Position numbers and translations under genes: made by a program. The notes beneath the pieces are model-generated. The model saw only the letters and a list, made by a program, of their open reading frames with translations, did no database searches and had not been told where the DNA came from. Shown one piece after another: positions 5,730 to 16,073 of a stretch of DNA of 18,195 nucleotides (positions are counted from its first letter, which is position 1; each line of letters starts with the position of its first letter). The stretch is from Alistipes sp. (GTDB lineage: Bacteria > Bacteroidota > Bacteroidia > Bacteroidales > Rikenellaceae). The stretch is taken from NCBI GenBank assembly GCA_009774895.1, contig VSOO01000011.1, positions 1 through 18,195 of the forward strand. The letters run 5' to 3'.

Positions 5730-7466
5730 TTATTCGAGGCCTCTTACGGCATGGTAGTCTTCGCGGACTTGGCCGGGATCGTCGGGGTCGGCGTCGAGTC
5801 CGTAGCTCACGGCCATCTCGATCGAGCAGTCGCGGTCGCGGTCGGCGTCGGTGGCGCGGCGCATGGCGCCGTGGGCGTTGCGGCCCGAAGCCACGGCGTC
5901 GGCCACCTCCTGCGCATCGGGCCGGTGGCCCAGCACGCCGGCCAGCAGCTCCTCGGCGTAGCTGTGGGCATAGTCGTCGTAGCGTGCGGCGAACGCGCGC
6001 AGACGGGCGTCGAACGCCGCGAAGTCGGCCACGGAGCCCCGCTCCACGTCGTCGAGCAGCTCCTCCATCGCCCGCTTGGTGACGTATTGCCCCGCGGCGT
6101 CGATCCAGCGGCCGCGGCCGTCGGCGTCGGGGCACGAGGCCCCCTTGGCCAGCATGGCGCCCAGCGAGGCCACGATGGCCTTGTTGTAGAGCGTGATGCC
6201 GCGCCGCAGCATCGTGGATTTGATGATGACTTTCTTGTGGTTGTAGGTCGCGGCGTCGGGGTCCGCCTCGGCCAGTGCGTGCAGCGTATTGACGGCCCGG
6301 ACGAAGCCGCCGCACACGTAGGGGTTGTACTCCTCGAAATTGATCAGGTCTCGCCCGGCGCTCCGCTTGTCGCGTGCGGGCCACTTCTCGATGTCGCGCA
6401 CGGCGCCGTAGCTCGTGAGGTTCGCGCCGGGCATGAGCATCGAGCGTCCGTCCTTCTCGATCAGGTAGGAGTAGGGGAAATCCGAGGTGTCGTGGTGGAA
6501 CGAGTGGTGCCCGAGGATCATCGTGAAGGCTCCTTCGAGCGCCGGGGACATGATGTAGGCGCCGCTGGCGAACTTGCAGCCCCGCAGGTGCACCGACTGG
6601 TGCACGGCGCCGCTCTTGAAGAGGTGGTTGCTCTGGTTCGAGCCGCTGCCGGCATTGAAGAACGAGAACATGCCCGCGATGAGCAGCGACGACTTGTGGT
6701 GCGACACGGTGTAGGGTCCGGCGAAGATCGAAACCGCCTCGCCGTTCTCGCAGTGCGAGTTGGCGAAGAAGAGCGAGTCGGCCGCGGTGAATCCGTTGCT
6801 CAGGATGCAGCTTTCGCCCACGAAGCAGCGCTCGATCAGAGCGCCCCGGTCGAGCCGCGAATCCTCGGCGGCGATGAAGTGCGAGGCCTTGACGTCGATG
6901 CCGGCCTGTGCGCCGTCGCAGAGCGTGCCCTCCTCCAGCAGCGAGGCGCCGTCGATCGTCACGCGGTCGCCGATGCGCATCTCGCGGATGAAGCGCGCCC
7001 CCGCGATGCGGCAGTCTCGGCCCACGCTGCCCATCGTCGCGCGCCGCAGCTCGGCTCTGTCACGCACCATGCGCCGCATGGCCTCCTGGAACGCAGGGCG
7101 GTGGCGGTACACGGCCATGGCATAGGCCGCCTGCGCGGTCAGCGCGTCGCAGATGAGCACCGTGCGTCCGGCGCATTCGTTCATCGTGGCTACGGGCGTG
7201 CCGTTGCCGAACGTACTTTCGCGGCGGCATTCGAGCGAGGTGACCTGCCGCACGATCGACCGCTCGCCGATGCGGTAGTTGCCGACGTGCGAGTCGATGA
7301 TCCGTGCGCCCGAGGCGAGTTCCACACGGCCCGTCAGACGGCTGTGCAGCAGCTGCCGGGGGTTGAAATCCTCGGAAACACGGATGCGCGACCAATCCTC
7401 GGCCGTGGTGCCGAGCGATTCGACCGTTGCGATCTCCGCGGAGGTCAGATTCCTCAGTTTCGTCAT
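5730..7466 (-). CDS. DUF4954-like protein with left-handed beta-helix (hexapeptide) region
   Basis: The 578-residue protein carries hexapeptide-type repeats of the left-handed beta-helix class. A short set lies at about 45-75 (RIIDSHVGNYRIGERSIV) and a longer one at about 145-320, including IGDRVTIDGASLLEEG and CFVGESCILSNG. His-rich segments (TVSHHKSS, LGHHSFHHD) and a Gly/Ser/Asn-rich turn (NAGSGSNQSNH) lie within the helix. The C-terminal 250 residues are mostly helical. From memory this matches the Bacteroidetes family DUF4954. The fold is shared with acyl- and nucleotidyl-transferases, but no activity is established here. ATG at 7466 is preferred to one eight codons upstream, because the promoter at 7488-7518 leaves a short leader before it. 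It is the first gene of the four-gene operon. Confidence 0.82.
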   Translation of the reverse strand: MTKLRNLTSAEIATVESLGTTAEDWSRIRVSEDFNPRQLLHSRLTGRVELASGARIIDSHVGNYRIGERSIVRQVTSLECRRESTFGNGTPVATMNECAGRTVLICDALTAQAAYAMAVYRHRPAFQEAMRRMVRDRAELRRATMGSVGRDCRIAGARFIREMRIGDRVTIDGASLLEEGTLCDGAQAGIDVKASHFIAAEDSRLDRGALIERCFVGESCILSNGFTAADSLFFANSHCENGEAVSIFAGPYTVSHHKSSLLIAGMFSFFNAGSGSNQSNHLFKSGAVHQSVHLRGCKFASGAYIMSPALEGAFTMILGHHSFHHDTSDFPYSYLIEKDGRSMLMPGANLTSYGAVRDIEKWPARDKRSAGRDLINFEEYNPYVCGGFVRAVNTLHALAEADPDAATYNHKKVIIKSTMLRRGITLYNKAIVASLGAMLAKGASCPDADGRGRWIDAAGQYVTKRAMEELLDDVERGSVADFAAFDARLRAFAARYDDYAHSYAEELLAGVLGHRPDAQEVADAVASGRNAHGAMRRATDADRDRDCSIEMAVSYGLDADPDDPGQVREDYHAVRGLE

Positions 7467-7487
7467 TTCGTAATCATGAATACGATG

Positions 7488-7518
7488 CAAAGATAGGAAT
7501 TTGCGGTCAATATTCCAA
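7488..7518 (-). promoter_or_regulatory. Promoter of the DUF4954/VWA/pseudokinase/trxB operon
   Basis: On the minus strand TTG (7516-7518) is followed after 20 bases by TATCTTTG (7488-7495), a full match to TAnnTTTG. The -33 box lies within the last codons of the upstream kinase gene. The start at 7466 is about 22 bases downstream. This gives the operon expression of its own, separate from the kinase gene. Confidence 0.7.
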
Positions 7519-8634
7519 TTCGCCGAATTTTCCGTCGCGGCCCACGCTGCGGCGCACGCCGTCGCGCAGGACGACGGCCCGTCCGTTGCGGAAGGGTTTC
7601 ACGGCCTCGCACCCCGGACAGCGGATCGCCGTGCGGCCCTCGGCGTCGATGTAGTGCCAAGTGCGGCCGAGCCGCACGGCGGCCAGCCCTTCGGTGAATT
7701 CGAACCCGCAGTCGTAGAGCGGCGGGATCGTCGGCCGATAGCCCCACAGTCCTTGCGATTCGTAAAGTTCGGGCGGCTCCGGACCCACGTGCTGCGGCGG
7801 GCGGACCGCATGGTCGAGCAGCGCCGCAAGGCGGGGCAGGCGGAGCGTGCCCGCACGCAGCAGCCGGGCGATGCGGTAGCGCAGGGCGTCGCCCTGCCGT
7901 TCGAAGAGCGCGAGGATGGCATCGAGCGCCGGATCGGCGTCGAGGCGCTGCGGGTCGATGAGCAGCGTGTCGTGCACCCCGTAGCGTTCGCGCAGCCCGG
8001 GTTCGAGAGCCAGCGCATGCAGGGCCGTGGAGATCAGCGCCGCGGGGAAGTCGTCGATGCGGGCGTCGAAGTCGGAAGCCGTGCGTGCGGGGTGCTGGAA
8101 AGCCGCGGTCCCCAGCTCGGGGCTCTCGCGGTGCGCCATCGAGGGCAGGTACATGGCGTCGCGGTCGATCGTGCGCATCGTGCCGTCGGGCGTGACGACG
8201 ATGTTTTCGGGCTTCAGGTCGCCGTGGGCGCACTCCGAAGCTGCGAGCTCCGCCGCCATGCGGTCGAACGAGGCTGCGAGGCGCGCGAATTCCGCGGCGT
8301 CGGCCGCTGCGATGCGGTCGTGGAGCGTGTCGCCCTCGATCCACTCGTCCAGCACCACGTCCGTCCACTCTCCGTGCGCGGCGTCGCGGTAGACGTAGAG
8401 TTCGTTCCGGAGGAGCCGTTCGCCATAGATTTCGGCCAGGTGGCGCGGAGGGTGGGTGTAGCAGCGCAGGGCGCAGGTGCGGCCCCGGTGGCGTATGCGG
8501 AAGACCACGGCGCTGTTGCCCGCCGTGAAGCACGGCCGTCCGTCGGCATCGCGGCACAGGTCGATCCTGCCCAGCGTGCGCGTGAGTCCTGCGGAGTTGC
8601 GTATCGTGAAGAGGTATTGTCCGAGGGTTATCAT
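7507..8634 (-). CDS. Protein kinase-like protein with WG-like C-terminal repeats
   Basis: The 375-residue protein has an N-terminal kinase-like domain (about 20-265) and a WG-like region (about 290-375: LWGYRPTIPPLYD, WHYIDAEGRTAI, GRDGKFGEL). The catalytic loop HGDLKPEN at 137-144 keeps D139, K141 and N144, and TIDRDAMY at 155-162 supplies a DFG-like Asp157. The usual Lys of the ATP-binding VAIK strand appears to be Arg57 (CALRCY), which is unusual. It should phosphorylate proteins or small molecules, but the substrate is unknown. ATG at 8634 is chosen because upstream codons cross a terminator. It lies just before the promoter of the DUF4954 operon and is probably functionally linked to its VWA and pseudokinase genes. 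Its own promoter is not obvious. Confidence 0.8.
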   Translation of the reverse strand: MITLGQYLFTIRNSAGLTRTLGRIDLCRDADGRPCFTAGNSAVVFRIRHRGRTCALRCYTHPPRHLAEIYGERLLRNELYVYRDAAHGEWTDVVLDEWIEGDTLHDRIAAADAAEFARLAASFDRMAAELAASECAHGDLKPENIVVTPDGTMRTIDRDAMYLPSMAHRESPELGTAAFQHPARTASDFDARIDDFPAALISTALHALALEPGLRERYGVHDTLLIDPQRLDADPALDAILALFERQGDALRYRIARLLRAGTLRLPRLAALLDHAVRPPQHVGPEPPELYESQGLWGYRPTIPPLYDCGFEFTEGLAAVRLGRTWHYIDAEGRTAIRCPGCEAVKPFRNGRAVVLRDGVRRSVGRDGKFGELEY

Positions 8635-8692
8635 GGGGCGTAGTCGGAGCGAGGCGAATTGTCCGGAGAGGGGTTGTTTCCGCCGAGGGGGC

Positions 8693-8722
8693 GAAAAAGC
8701 GCCCCGGCTTGAGGCCGGGGCG
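8693..8722 (-). terminator. Intrinsic terminator of slyD
   Basis: On the minus strand a perfect 9-bp stem (8700-8708 CGCCCCGGC with 8714-8722 GCCGGGGCG, 5-base loop) is followed by CTTTTTCG, giving a run of five T. It lies about 67 bases after the slyD stop and ahead of the kinase gene. A second small hairpin, GGCTCCG/CGGAGCC at 8753-8768, precedes it on the same strand. Confidence 0.75.
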
Positions 8723-8789
8723 GGAAGTGCGCGTTGCCGCAGCGGGCGGTGCGGCTCCGTGCGGAGCCCGCTCACCGCACGGCGGGCGA

Positions 8790-9326
8790 TCAGTGGCAGT
8801 GGCCGCCGTCGCAGTCGCCGTCGCAGCCGCAACCCTCGTCGCCGCAGCCGCAGCCGCAACCGCCGCCCTGGAGGTCTTCGGGCGTGACGTCGCGAACCGA
8901 CACCACTTCGACCTCGAAGTTCAGCGTCTTGCCGGCCATCGGGTGGTTGAAGTCCATCTTCACGGTCTCGTCGCCCACCTCTTTCACTACGCCCATCATG
9001 CGGTTGCCCTGGGCGTCGCTCATGGGCACCTGCGAGCCGACGAAGAGGATGTCCTCGGCCAGCTTGCCGTCCACCATGAAGATGTTCTTGGGCAGGTCCA
9101 CCACCGCGTCGGCGATGAACTCGCCGTAGCCGTCCTTGGGTTCGAGCGTGAAGGCCACCTTCTCGCCCGGCTCCTTGCCGAGGATCGCCTCCTCGAACTT
9201 GGGCAGCAGCATGCCCGTGCCGAAGATGAATTCGAGGGGCTGTCCCGGACGGGACTGATCGGCTATCTGACCGTCTACGGTGAGCTTGTAGTCCACCGCT
9301 ACCATTTTGTTGTTTTCTGCTTTCAT
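8790..9326 (-). CDS. slyD: SlyD-type FKBP peptidyl-prolyl cis-trans isomerase with metal-binding tail
   Basis: A 178-residue cytoplasmic proline isomerase and chaperone. The FKBP half includes VDYKLTVDGQIADQS and GTGMLLPKFEEAILGKEPGEK. The inserted chaperone flap follows (about 72-125), then the returning strand FNHPMAGKTLNFEVEV typical of SlyD. The last 26 residues (about 153-178) are Gly/Cys/Asp/His-rich with seven Cys and two His (CGCGCG, GCGCDGD, GGHCH), matching SlyD nickel/zinc-binding tails. The start at 9326 is supported by a promoter at 9354-9384; an internal Met8 is an alternative. It lies downstream of gcvP but has its own promoter and terminator. Confidence 0.92.
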   Translation of the reverse strand: MKAENNKMVAVDYKLTVDGQIADQSRPGQPLEFIFGTGMLLPKFEEAILGKEPGEKVAFTLEPKDGYGEFIADAVVDLPKNIFMVDGKLAEDILFVGSQVPMSDAQGNRMMGVVKEVGDETVKMDFNHPMAGKTLNFEVEVVSVRDVTPEDLQGGGCGCGCGDEGCGCDGDCDGGHCH

Positions 9327-9353
9327 TTTCGTGGTTTATGTATCTATAAAGTG

Positions 9354-9384
9354 CAAAGGTACTAAAATCCTGCCGAATTCCAAA
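9354..9384 (-). promoter_or_regulatory. Promoter of slyD
   Basis: On the minus strand TTTG (9381-9384) and TACCTTTG (9354-9361) are 19 bases apart, an exact match to the Bacteroidetes consensus. It lies between the gcvP stop (9413) and the slyD start (9326), leaving a leader of roughly 20 bases. Confidence 0.75.
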
Positions 9385-9412
9385 TCGGCGCACGAACGTC
9401 GTGCGGGATGCG

Positions 9413-12244
<2,832 letters not shown>

Positions 12245-12283
12245 GGTTTTTATGGTTTGATAGTCGTTGTGTTCCGTGGATTG

Positions 12284-13957
12284 TCAGTATGTGAAGCTGC
12301 TGCCTCCGATGAATTCGCGCAGCACCGAGGTGGGCGGAATTTCGTCGGGTGCGATGGGGATGAAGTTGTCGAGGAACTTGAGCATGCGCCGCGCCTCGTC
12401 GTACTCGGGCACGGTGTCGGGCACTTCGCGCAGGATGGGCTCGGCGAAGCTGCGGAGCACCGATATTTCGTAGAAGAGCGACGAGTTGAACATCACGTCG
12501 GCGTTTTCCTGGTAGGGGAAGATGTGGCGCTCCTCGCCGCGGCGGACGCTGGGCCAGCGCCCGAGCGTGGCCAGGGCGTCGGCGCCCCGCTGCGTGTAGT
12601 CGCGCGTGAGGCGGCGCAGCAGGCGGTTGTCGGTGGTGGCGATGCGCGACATGTTGTCCATGGCCACCGACGTGAAGCACGAGACGTAGATGCGGAACTT
12701 GTGCCGGTCGGGAATCGAGGGCGTGAGCCGCGGGTTGAGGCCGTGGATGCCCTCGACGATGAGGATCGAGCGTTCGTCGAGCGTGAGGGGCGTGCGGTGC
12801 CACTGCCGCTTGCCGGTGATGAAGTCGTAGCGCGGAATATCCACGCTCTCGCCCTGCATGAGGCGGCGCAGGTGGTCGTTGAAGAGCTTCAGGTCGATGG
12901 CTTCGAGCGCCTCGTAGTCGTAATCGCCGTTTTCGTCGCGCGGGGTCTTCTCGCGCTCCACGAAGTAGTCGTCGAGCGATATGAGCACGGGCTTGAGCCC
13001 CAGCACGCCAAGGTGGATGCCCAGGCGCTTGGCCGAGGTGGTCTTGCCGCTCGACGAGGGGCCCGAGATGAGCACCGTGCGCACGCCCCGCACGGCGTTG
13101 GCTTCGAGGATGGCGTCGGCCATTTCGGCCAGCTTGCGTTCGTGGAACGCCTCGGCGAGTTTGATCATGCCCCCGGCGTCGCCCGCCAGCACCTTCGAGT
13201 TCACGTCGCCCACCGTGGGCACGCCCATGATGTTCACCCAGCGCTGGTATTCGCGGAAGATGTCCGACATCTTCTCCTGGTGCACGCCGGTGTCGATGCG
13301 GTCGGGCGCCGTGCGCAGCGGCAGCGCCAGGCGGAAGCCGTTGTAGCAGGGTTCGATGTCGAAGAGGGTGACGTAGCCCGTGGAGGGTGCGAGCGAACCG
13401 TAGAAGTAGCCCGCCAGCCCGTCGAGGGTGTAGAGGTCGCTGTACAGCCGCGGCCGCGTATCCAGGAGGGCCACCTTGTCGTCGAGGCCCTGGCGGCGGT
13501 AGATCTCGCGCACCTCGCTGGTGAAGGTCTTCCGGCGGCGGATGGGCAGGTCGGCGTCGGCGAGGCGGCGCATGCAGTCGCGCAGGGCCGCGGCCTCCTC
13601 GCGCGGGAATTCGTCGATGCCCTCGATCTCGCAGTAGAAGCCGCTGCCGCCCATCGAATGGCGGATGTGGAGCTTGCGCCCGGGGTAGCGCTCGGCCGCG
13701 GCCTTCTGGAGCAGAAACCAGCAGGTGCGCTGGTAGACGCGGATGCCTTCGAACGAGGTGATGTCGATGAAGCGGACGGTGACCGGGGTATATATTTTGT
13801 ATCCGAGCTCCTTGATGCGGTGGTTCACGTAGGCCGCGAGGAACGGACGGGCGGTTGCGATGTTCAGTTCGCGGGCGATGTCGCCGAGCGTGGTGCCCAT
13901 CGGCGCGTCGATCGTGGCGCCGATGTTTTCGCATGTGACCTTTATGGTGTCCGTCAT
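12284..13957 (-). CDS. TGS domain-uridine kinase-like fusion protein
   Basis: The 557-residue protein has two parts. Residues 1 to about 260 resemble the front of threonyl-tRNA synthetase: a TGS domain (MGTTLGDIARELNIATARPFL near 20-40), then an HxxxH-type second domain with MGGSGFYCEIE (102-112). Residues about 285-557 are a P-loop nucleoside kinase of the uridine kinase/phosphoribulokinase class. Walker A GPSSSGKTT is at 299-307, SLDDYF at 327-332, YDFITGKR at 377-384 and VEGIHGLN at 401-408. It should phosphorylate a nucleoside or a similar small hydroxyl substrate with ATP. The combination is found in Bacteroidetes and Firmicutes; its substrate is not settled from sequence. It is divergent from the 5'-nucleotidase gene and leads into gcvP. 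Confidence 0.88.
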   Translation of the reverse strand: MTDTIKVTCENIGATIDAPMGTTLGDIARELNIATARPFLAAYVNHRIKELGYKIYTPVTVRFIDITSFEGIRVYQRTCWFLLQKAAAERYPGRKLHIRHSMGGSGFYCEIEGIDEFPREEAAALRDCMRRLADADLPIRRRKTFTSEVREIYRRQGLDDKVALLDTRPRLYSDLYTLDGLAGYFYGSLAPSTGYVTLFDIEPCYNGFRLALPLRTAPDRIDTGVHQEKMSDIFREYQRWVNIMGVPTVGDVNSKVLAGDAGGMIKLAEAFHERKLAEMADAILEANAVRGVRTVLISGPSSSGKTTSAKRLGIHLGVLGLKPVLISLDDYFVEREKTPRDENGDYDYEALEAIDLKLFNDHLRRLMQGESVDIPRYDFITGKRQWHRTPLTLDERSILIVEGIHGLNPRLTPSIPDRHKFRIYVSCFTSVAMDNMSRIATTDNRLLRRLTRDYTQRGADALATLGRWPSVRRGEERHIFPYQENADVMFNSSLFYEISVLRSFAEPILREVPDTVPEYDEARRMLKFLDNFIPIAPDEIPPTSVLREFIGGSSFTY

Positions 13958-13982
13958 ACCGCTTCGTGGATTTAATGTCGTG

Positions 13983-14011
13983 TAAAGATAACGATTTTAT
14001 TCATAACTTTG
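13983..14011. promoter_or_regulatory. Divergent promoter region, 5'-nucleotidase and TGS-kinase genes
   Basis: On the plus strand TAACTTTG (14004-14011) is a full -7 match placed 26 bases before the 5'-nucleotidase ATG; no clear -33 box is seen. On the minus strand TATCTTTA (13983-13990) is one base off the consensus and sits 25 bases from the TGS-kinase start. The two would face away from each other within 80 bases. Confidence 0.5.
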
Positions 14012-14037
14012 GCAGTCGCAAAAATATTTTGAACCTC

Positions 14038-15483
14038 ATGAAGAAAAAAATCTTCCGCCATTGCCTGTGCTGCCTGCTGCTGGCCGCGGCGGCCGCCTGC
14101 GGGCCCCGGGAGCGCACCGTGGTGCTGCTCTCGACGAACGACATCCACGCCCGCATCCAGCGCTTCCCGCAGCTCGCCGCGGCGGTGAAGGCCTGCCGCG
14201 ACACCGCCGACGTGGTCTTCCTGATCGATGCGGGCGACCGCTGGACGGGCAACGCCTATGTCGATCTGGCGGAGAACCGCCGGCCGGTGCTCGAACTGAT
14301 GAACCGCCTGGGCTACGACGCGGCCACGCTGGGCAACCACGAATTCGATGCCGGACACGCCGTGCTGGGCGACATGCTCCGATTCGCGGAGTTTCCCGTG
14401 GTGTGCGCCAACCTGCGGAGCGACACGGCGGCCGTGCCGCAGACGCCGCCCGGTGTCGTCGTGGAGAAGGACGGGGTGAGGGTCGGATTCGTGGGCGTGG
14501 TGACCAATTTCGAGGGCGAGGGACGCCCCGCGGGCCATGCCGACCGCTTCGCGGGGCTGACTTTTCCCGATCCGCTGTGCGCGGCGCGGCGCTACGAGTC
14601 GCTGGCCGGCGACTGCGACCTGCTGGTGCTCATTTCGCACATGGGCGCCACGCACGACCGCGACCTGCTCGCCGAGCCTTCGGCCTACGATCTGGTGATC
14701 GGCGGTCACAGCCACGAGGTCATCGACGAGCGGATCGGTGCCACGCTCCTCACGCAGACGGGCAAAAACCTGCAATACGTCGGCGCGACGACCGTGCGCC
14801 TGCGCGGTCACGAGGTCGTATCGACGGATTTCCGCCTCGTGCCGCTCGACGCCTATGCGCCCGATCCGGAGTTCGCGGCCGAGGTGGAGCGCTACTACGC
14901 CGCGCCGGCGCTGCACCGCGTCGTGGGGCGGCTCGGCGCCGGGGCCTCGCACACGGGGCTGGCGAACCTCATCACCGACCGCATGGCCGCGCGCACGGGC
15001 GCCGAGGTGGCGTTCTACCACATCGGGGGCGTGCGGCTCGACACGCTGGCGCCGGGCGACGTGGAGCTGGCCGTGCTCTACGACCTCGAACCGTTCGGAA
15101 CGACGGTCGTGGAGGCGGAGATGACCCCCGCGCAGATGCGATGCATGATCCTGGCGAAATACAACGATCCGGTCAATACGAAGGAGTCGCACCGCATCGA
15201 CATCTACTCCACGGAGCCCTATGCGATCGAGGTGGGGCCCGACGGCGAGGCCGTGGACGTGCGTTTCCCCGGCCTGCGCGAGGGCCGTGTCTACCGGGTC
15301 GCCATGAGCGACTACATGTATAAGAAATACGAGGCGCTCGAATACGACGCACCGCGCGAATCGGGCCCGGCGGTCCTCGACCTGCTGCGCGAAGCGCTCG
15401 AAAGCACCGCCCCCCTCCTGCCCGACAATGCGCCGCGCCAGACGGAGCGGCACGCGGCCCTTCCGGTGCCGAAAGCCGCATAG
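14038..15483 (+). CDS. 5'-nucleotidase / UshA-like metallophosphoesterase lipoprotein
   Basis: A 481-residue two-domain nucleotidase that should release phosphate from nucleotides at the cell envelope. ATG at 14038 gives MKKKIFRHCLCCLLLAAAAAC: a signal peptide ending in a Cys (C21) that probably carries lipid, though the box AAAC is weak. An upstream in-frame ATG at 13966 would bury the signal and lies before the promoter. The metal-binding motifs follow in order: STNDIH (D35, H37), IDAGD (D64, D67), GNHEFD (N100, H101), SHMG (H201), GGHSHE (H224, H226). The C-terminal 5'-nucleotidase substrate domain occupies about 300-460. A strong terminator lies downstream. Whether the true substrate is AMP, UDP-sugar or another nucleotide is not clear, so no symbol is given. 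Confidence 0.9.
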   Translation: MKKKIFRHCLCCLLLAAAAACGPRERTVVLLSTNDIHARIQRFPQLAAAVKACRDTADVVFLIDAGDRWTGNAYVDLAENRRPVLELMNRLGYDAATLGNHEFDAGHAVLGDMLRFAEFPVVCANLRSDTAAVPQTPPGVVVEKDGVRVGFVGVVTNFEGEGRPAGHADRFAGLTFPDPLCAARRYESLAGDCDLLVLISHMGATHDRDLLAEPSAYDLVIGGHSHEVIDERIGATLLTQTGKNLQYVGATTVRLRGHEVVSTDFRLVPLDAYAPDPEFAAEVERYYAAPALHRVVGRLGAGASHTGLANLITDRMAARTGAEVAFYHIGGVRLDTLAPGDVELAVLYDLEPFGTTVVEAEMTPAQMRCMILAKYNDPVNTKESHRIDIYSTEPYAIEVGPDGEAVDVRFPGLREGRVYRVAMSDYMYKKYEALEYDAPRESGPAVLDLLREALESTAPLLPDNAPRQTERHAALPVPKAA

Positions 15484-15600
15484 GGGCGACCGCCTGCGGC
15501 TGCGATCCCGGCGGCGGAGACGGTCGTTCGCTCCGGCCGGCCGTCTGTCTGTCGCTCCGGCGGCCTCCGCGGTGCGGAGCCTGCGGGAGCCGGGGAGAGC

Positions 15601-15648
15601 AAAGAATACGGGGCCCGAAAAGGCCCCGTATTCTTTGGTTTGTTTTTT
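15601..15648 (+). terminator. Intrinsic terminator after the 5'-nucleotidase gene
   Basis: AAAGAATACGGGGCC (15601-15615) and GGCCCCGTATTCTTT (15622-15636) form a perfect 15-bp stem with a 6-base loop, followed by GGTTTG and six T (15643-15648). It lies about 118 bases past the stop codon and is the strongest terminator in the window. Confidence 0.85.
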
Positions 15649-15684
15649 ATTGTTTCCCGCCGCCCTGTCCGGAACGAACTTCGT

Positions 15685-15708
15685 CGGGCGCCGCGCCCGG
15701 TTTTTTTT
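15685..15708 (+). terminator. Second intrinsic terminator
   Basis: CGGGCG (15685-15690) and CGCCCG (15694-15699) form a 6-bp stem with a 3-base loop, then G and eight T (15701-15708). It follows the first terminator by about 37 bases. It could be a backup or the end of a very short transcript. Confidence 0.65.
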
Positions 15709-16073
15709 CAGGCGGCCGTTTCGGGCTCGAAATTTTTCGCCCCGGCCCTATTCGGAACCTTCGGCCGGCGCCGCATTCGGCCGGGAAAACATCTGTCTGC
15801 CGGTTGAAATTTCCTCGCTCCGGTACGGCCCGAGCGCCCTCCTCCCGATTGACCGCGGGTGTTCGTTTGCGGCGGATGCCTCTCGCCGGGGCCCGGACCC
15901 CGCCCGCCTCGGCGTACACGCTCCATTCCGGCGGGTGCTTTCCACGGCGTCGGCGCTCCGTATGCGACATTGCGCCCGCCTTGAAGCAATCCCGATCGTT
16001 TAGCGGCCGGATGCCTCCCGTCCGGCAAGTGCCCCGATCGTGCGCGGCTTGCCGGCGGTGCGGGCCGCGCGGC

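Larger units (their letters stand above)
15484..16073. other. 590-base intergenic stretch with two terminators and no clear gene
   Basis: Between the converging 5'-nucleotidase and adk genes I find no convincing coding region. It contains a strong terminator at 15601-15648, a second at 15685-15708, and a 24-base-spaced repeat of TCGCTCCGGC at 15528 and 15552. The segment 15710-16070 is GC-rich and shows no recognisable signal. A leftward open frame (15970 to 15647) would encode a very basic Arg/Pro/Gly-rich protein with unusual codons (AGA, AGG, ATA, CGA), so I do not call it. Confidence 0.6.

Noticed and set aside
15647..15970. Leftward 107-codon open frame between adk and the 5'-nucleotidase gene
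   Set aside because: The product is Arg/Pro/Gly-rich without predicted structure, uses codons rare in the neighbours (AGA, AGG, ATA, CGA), and runs through the second terminator sequence. I consider it chance.
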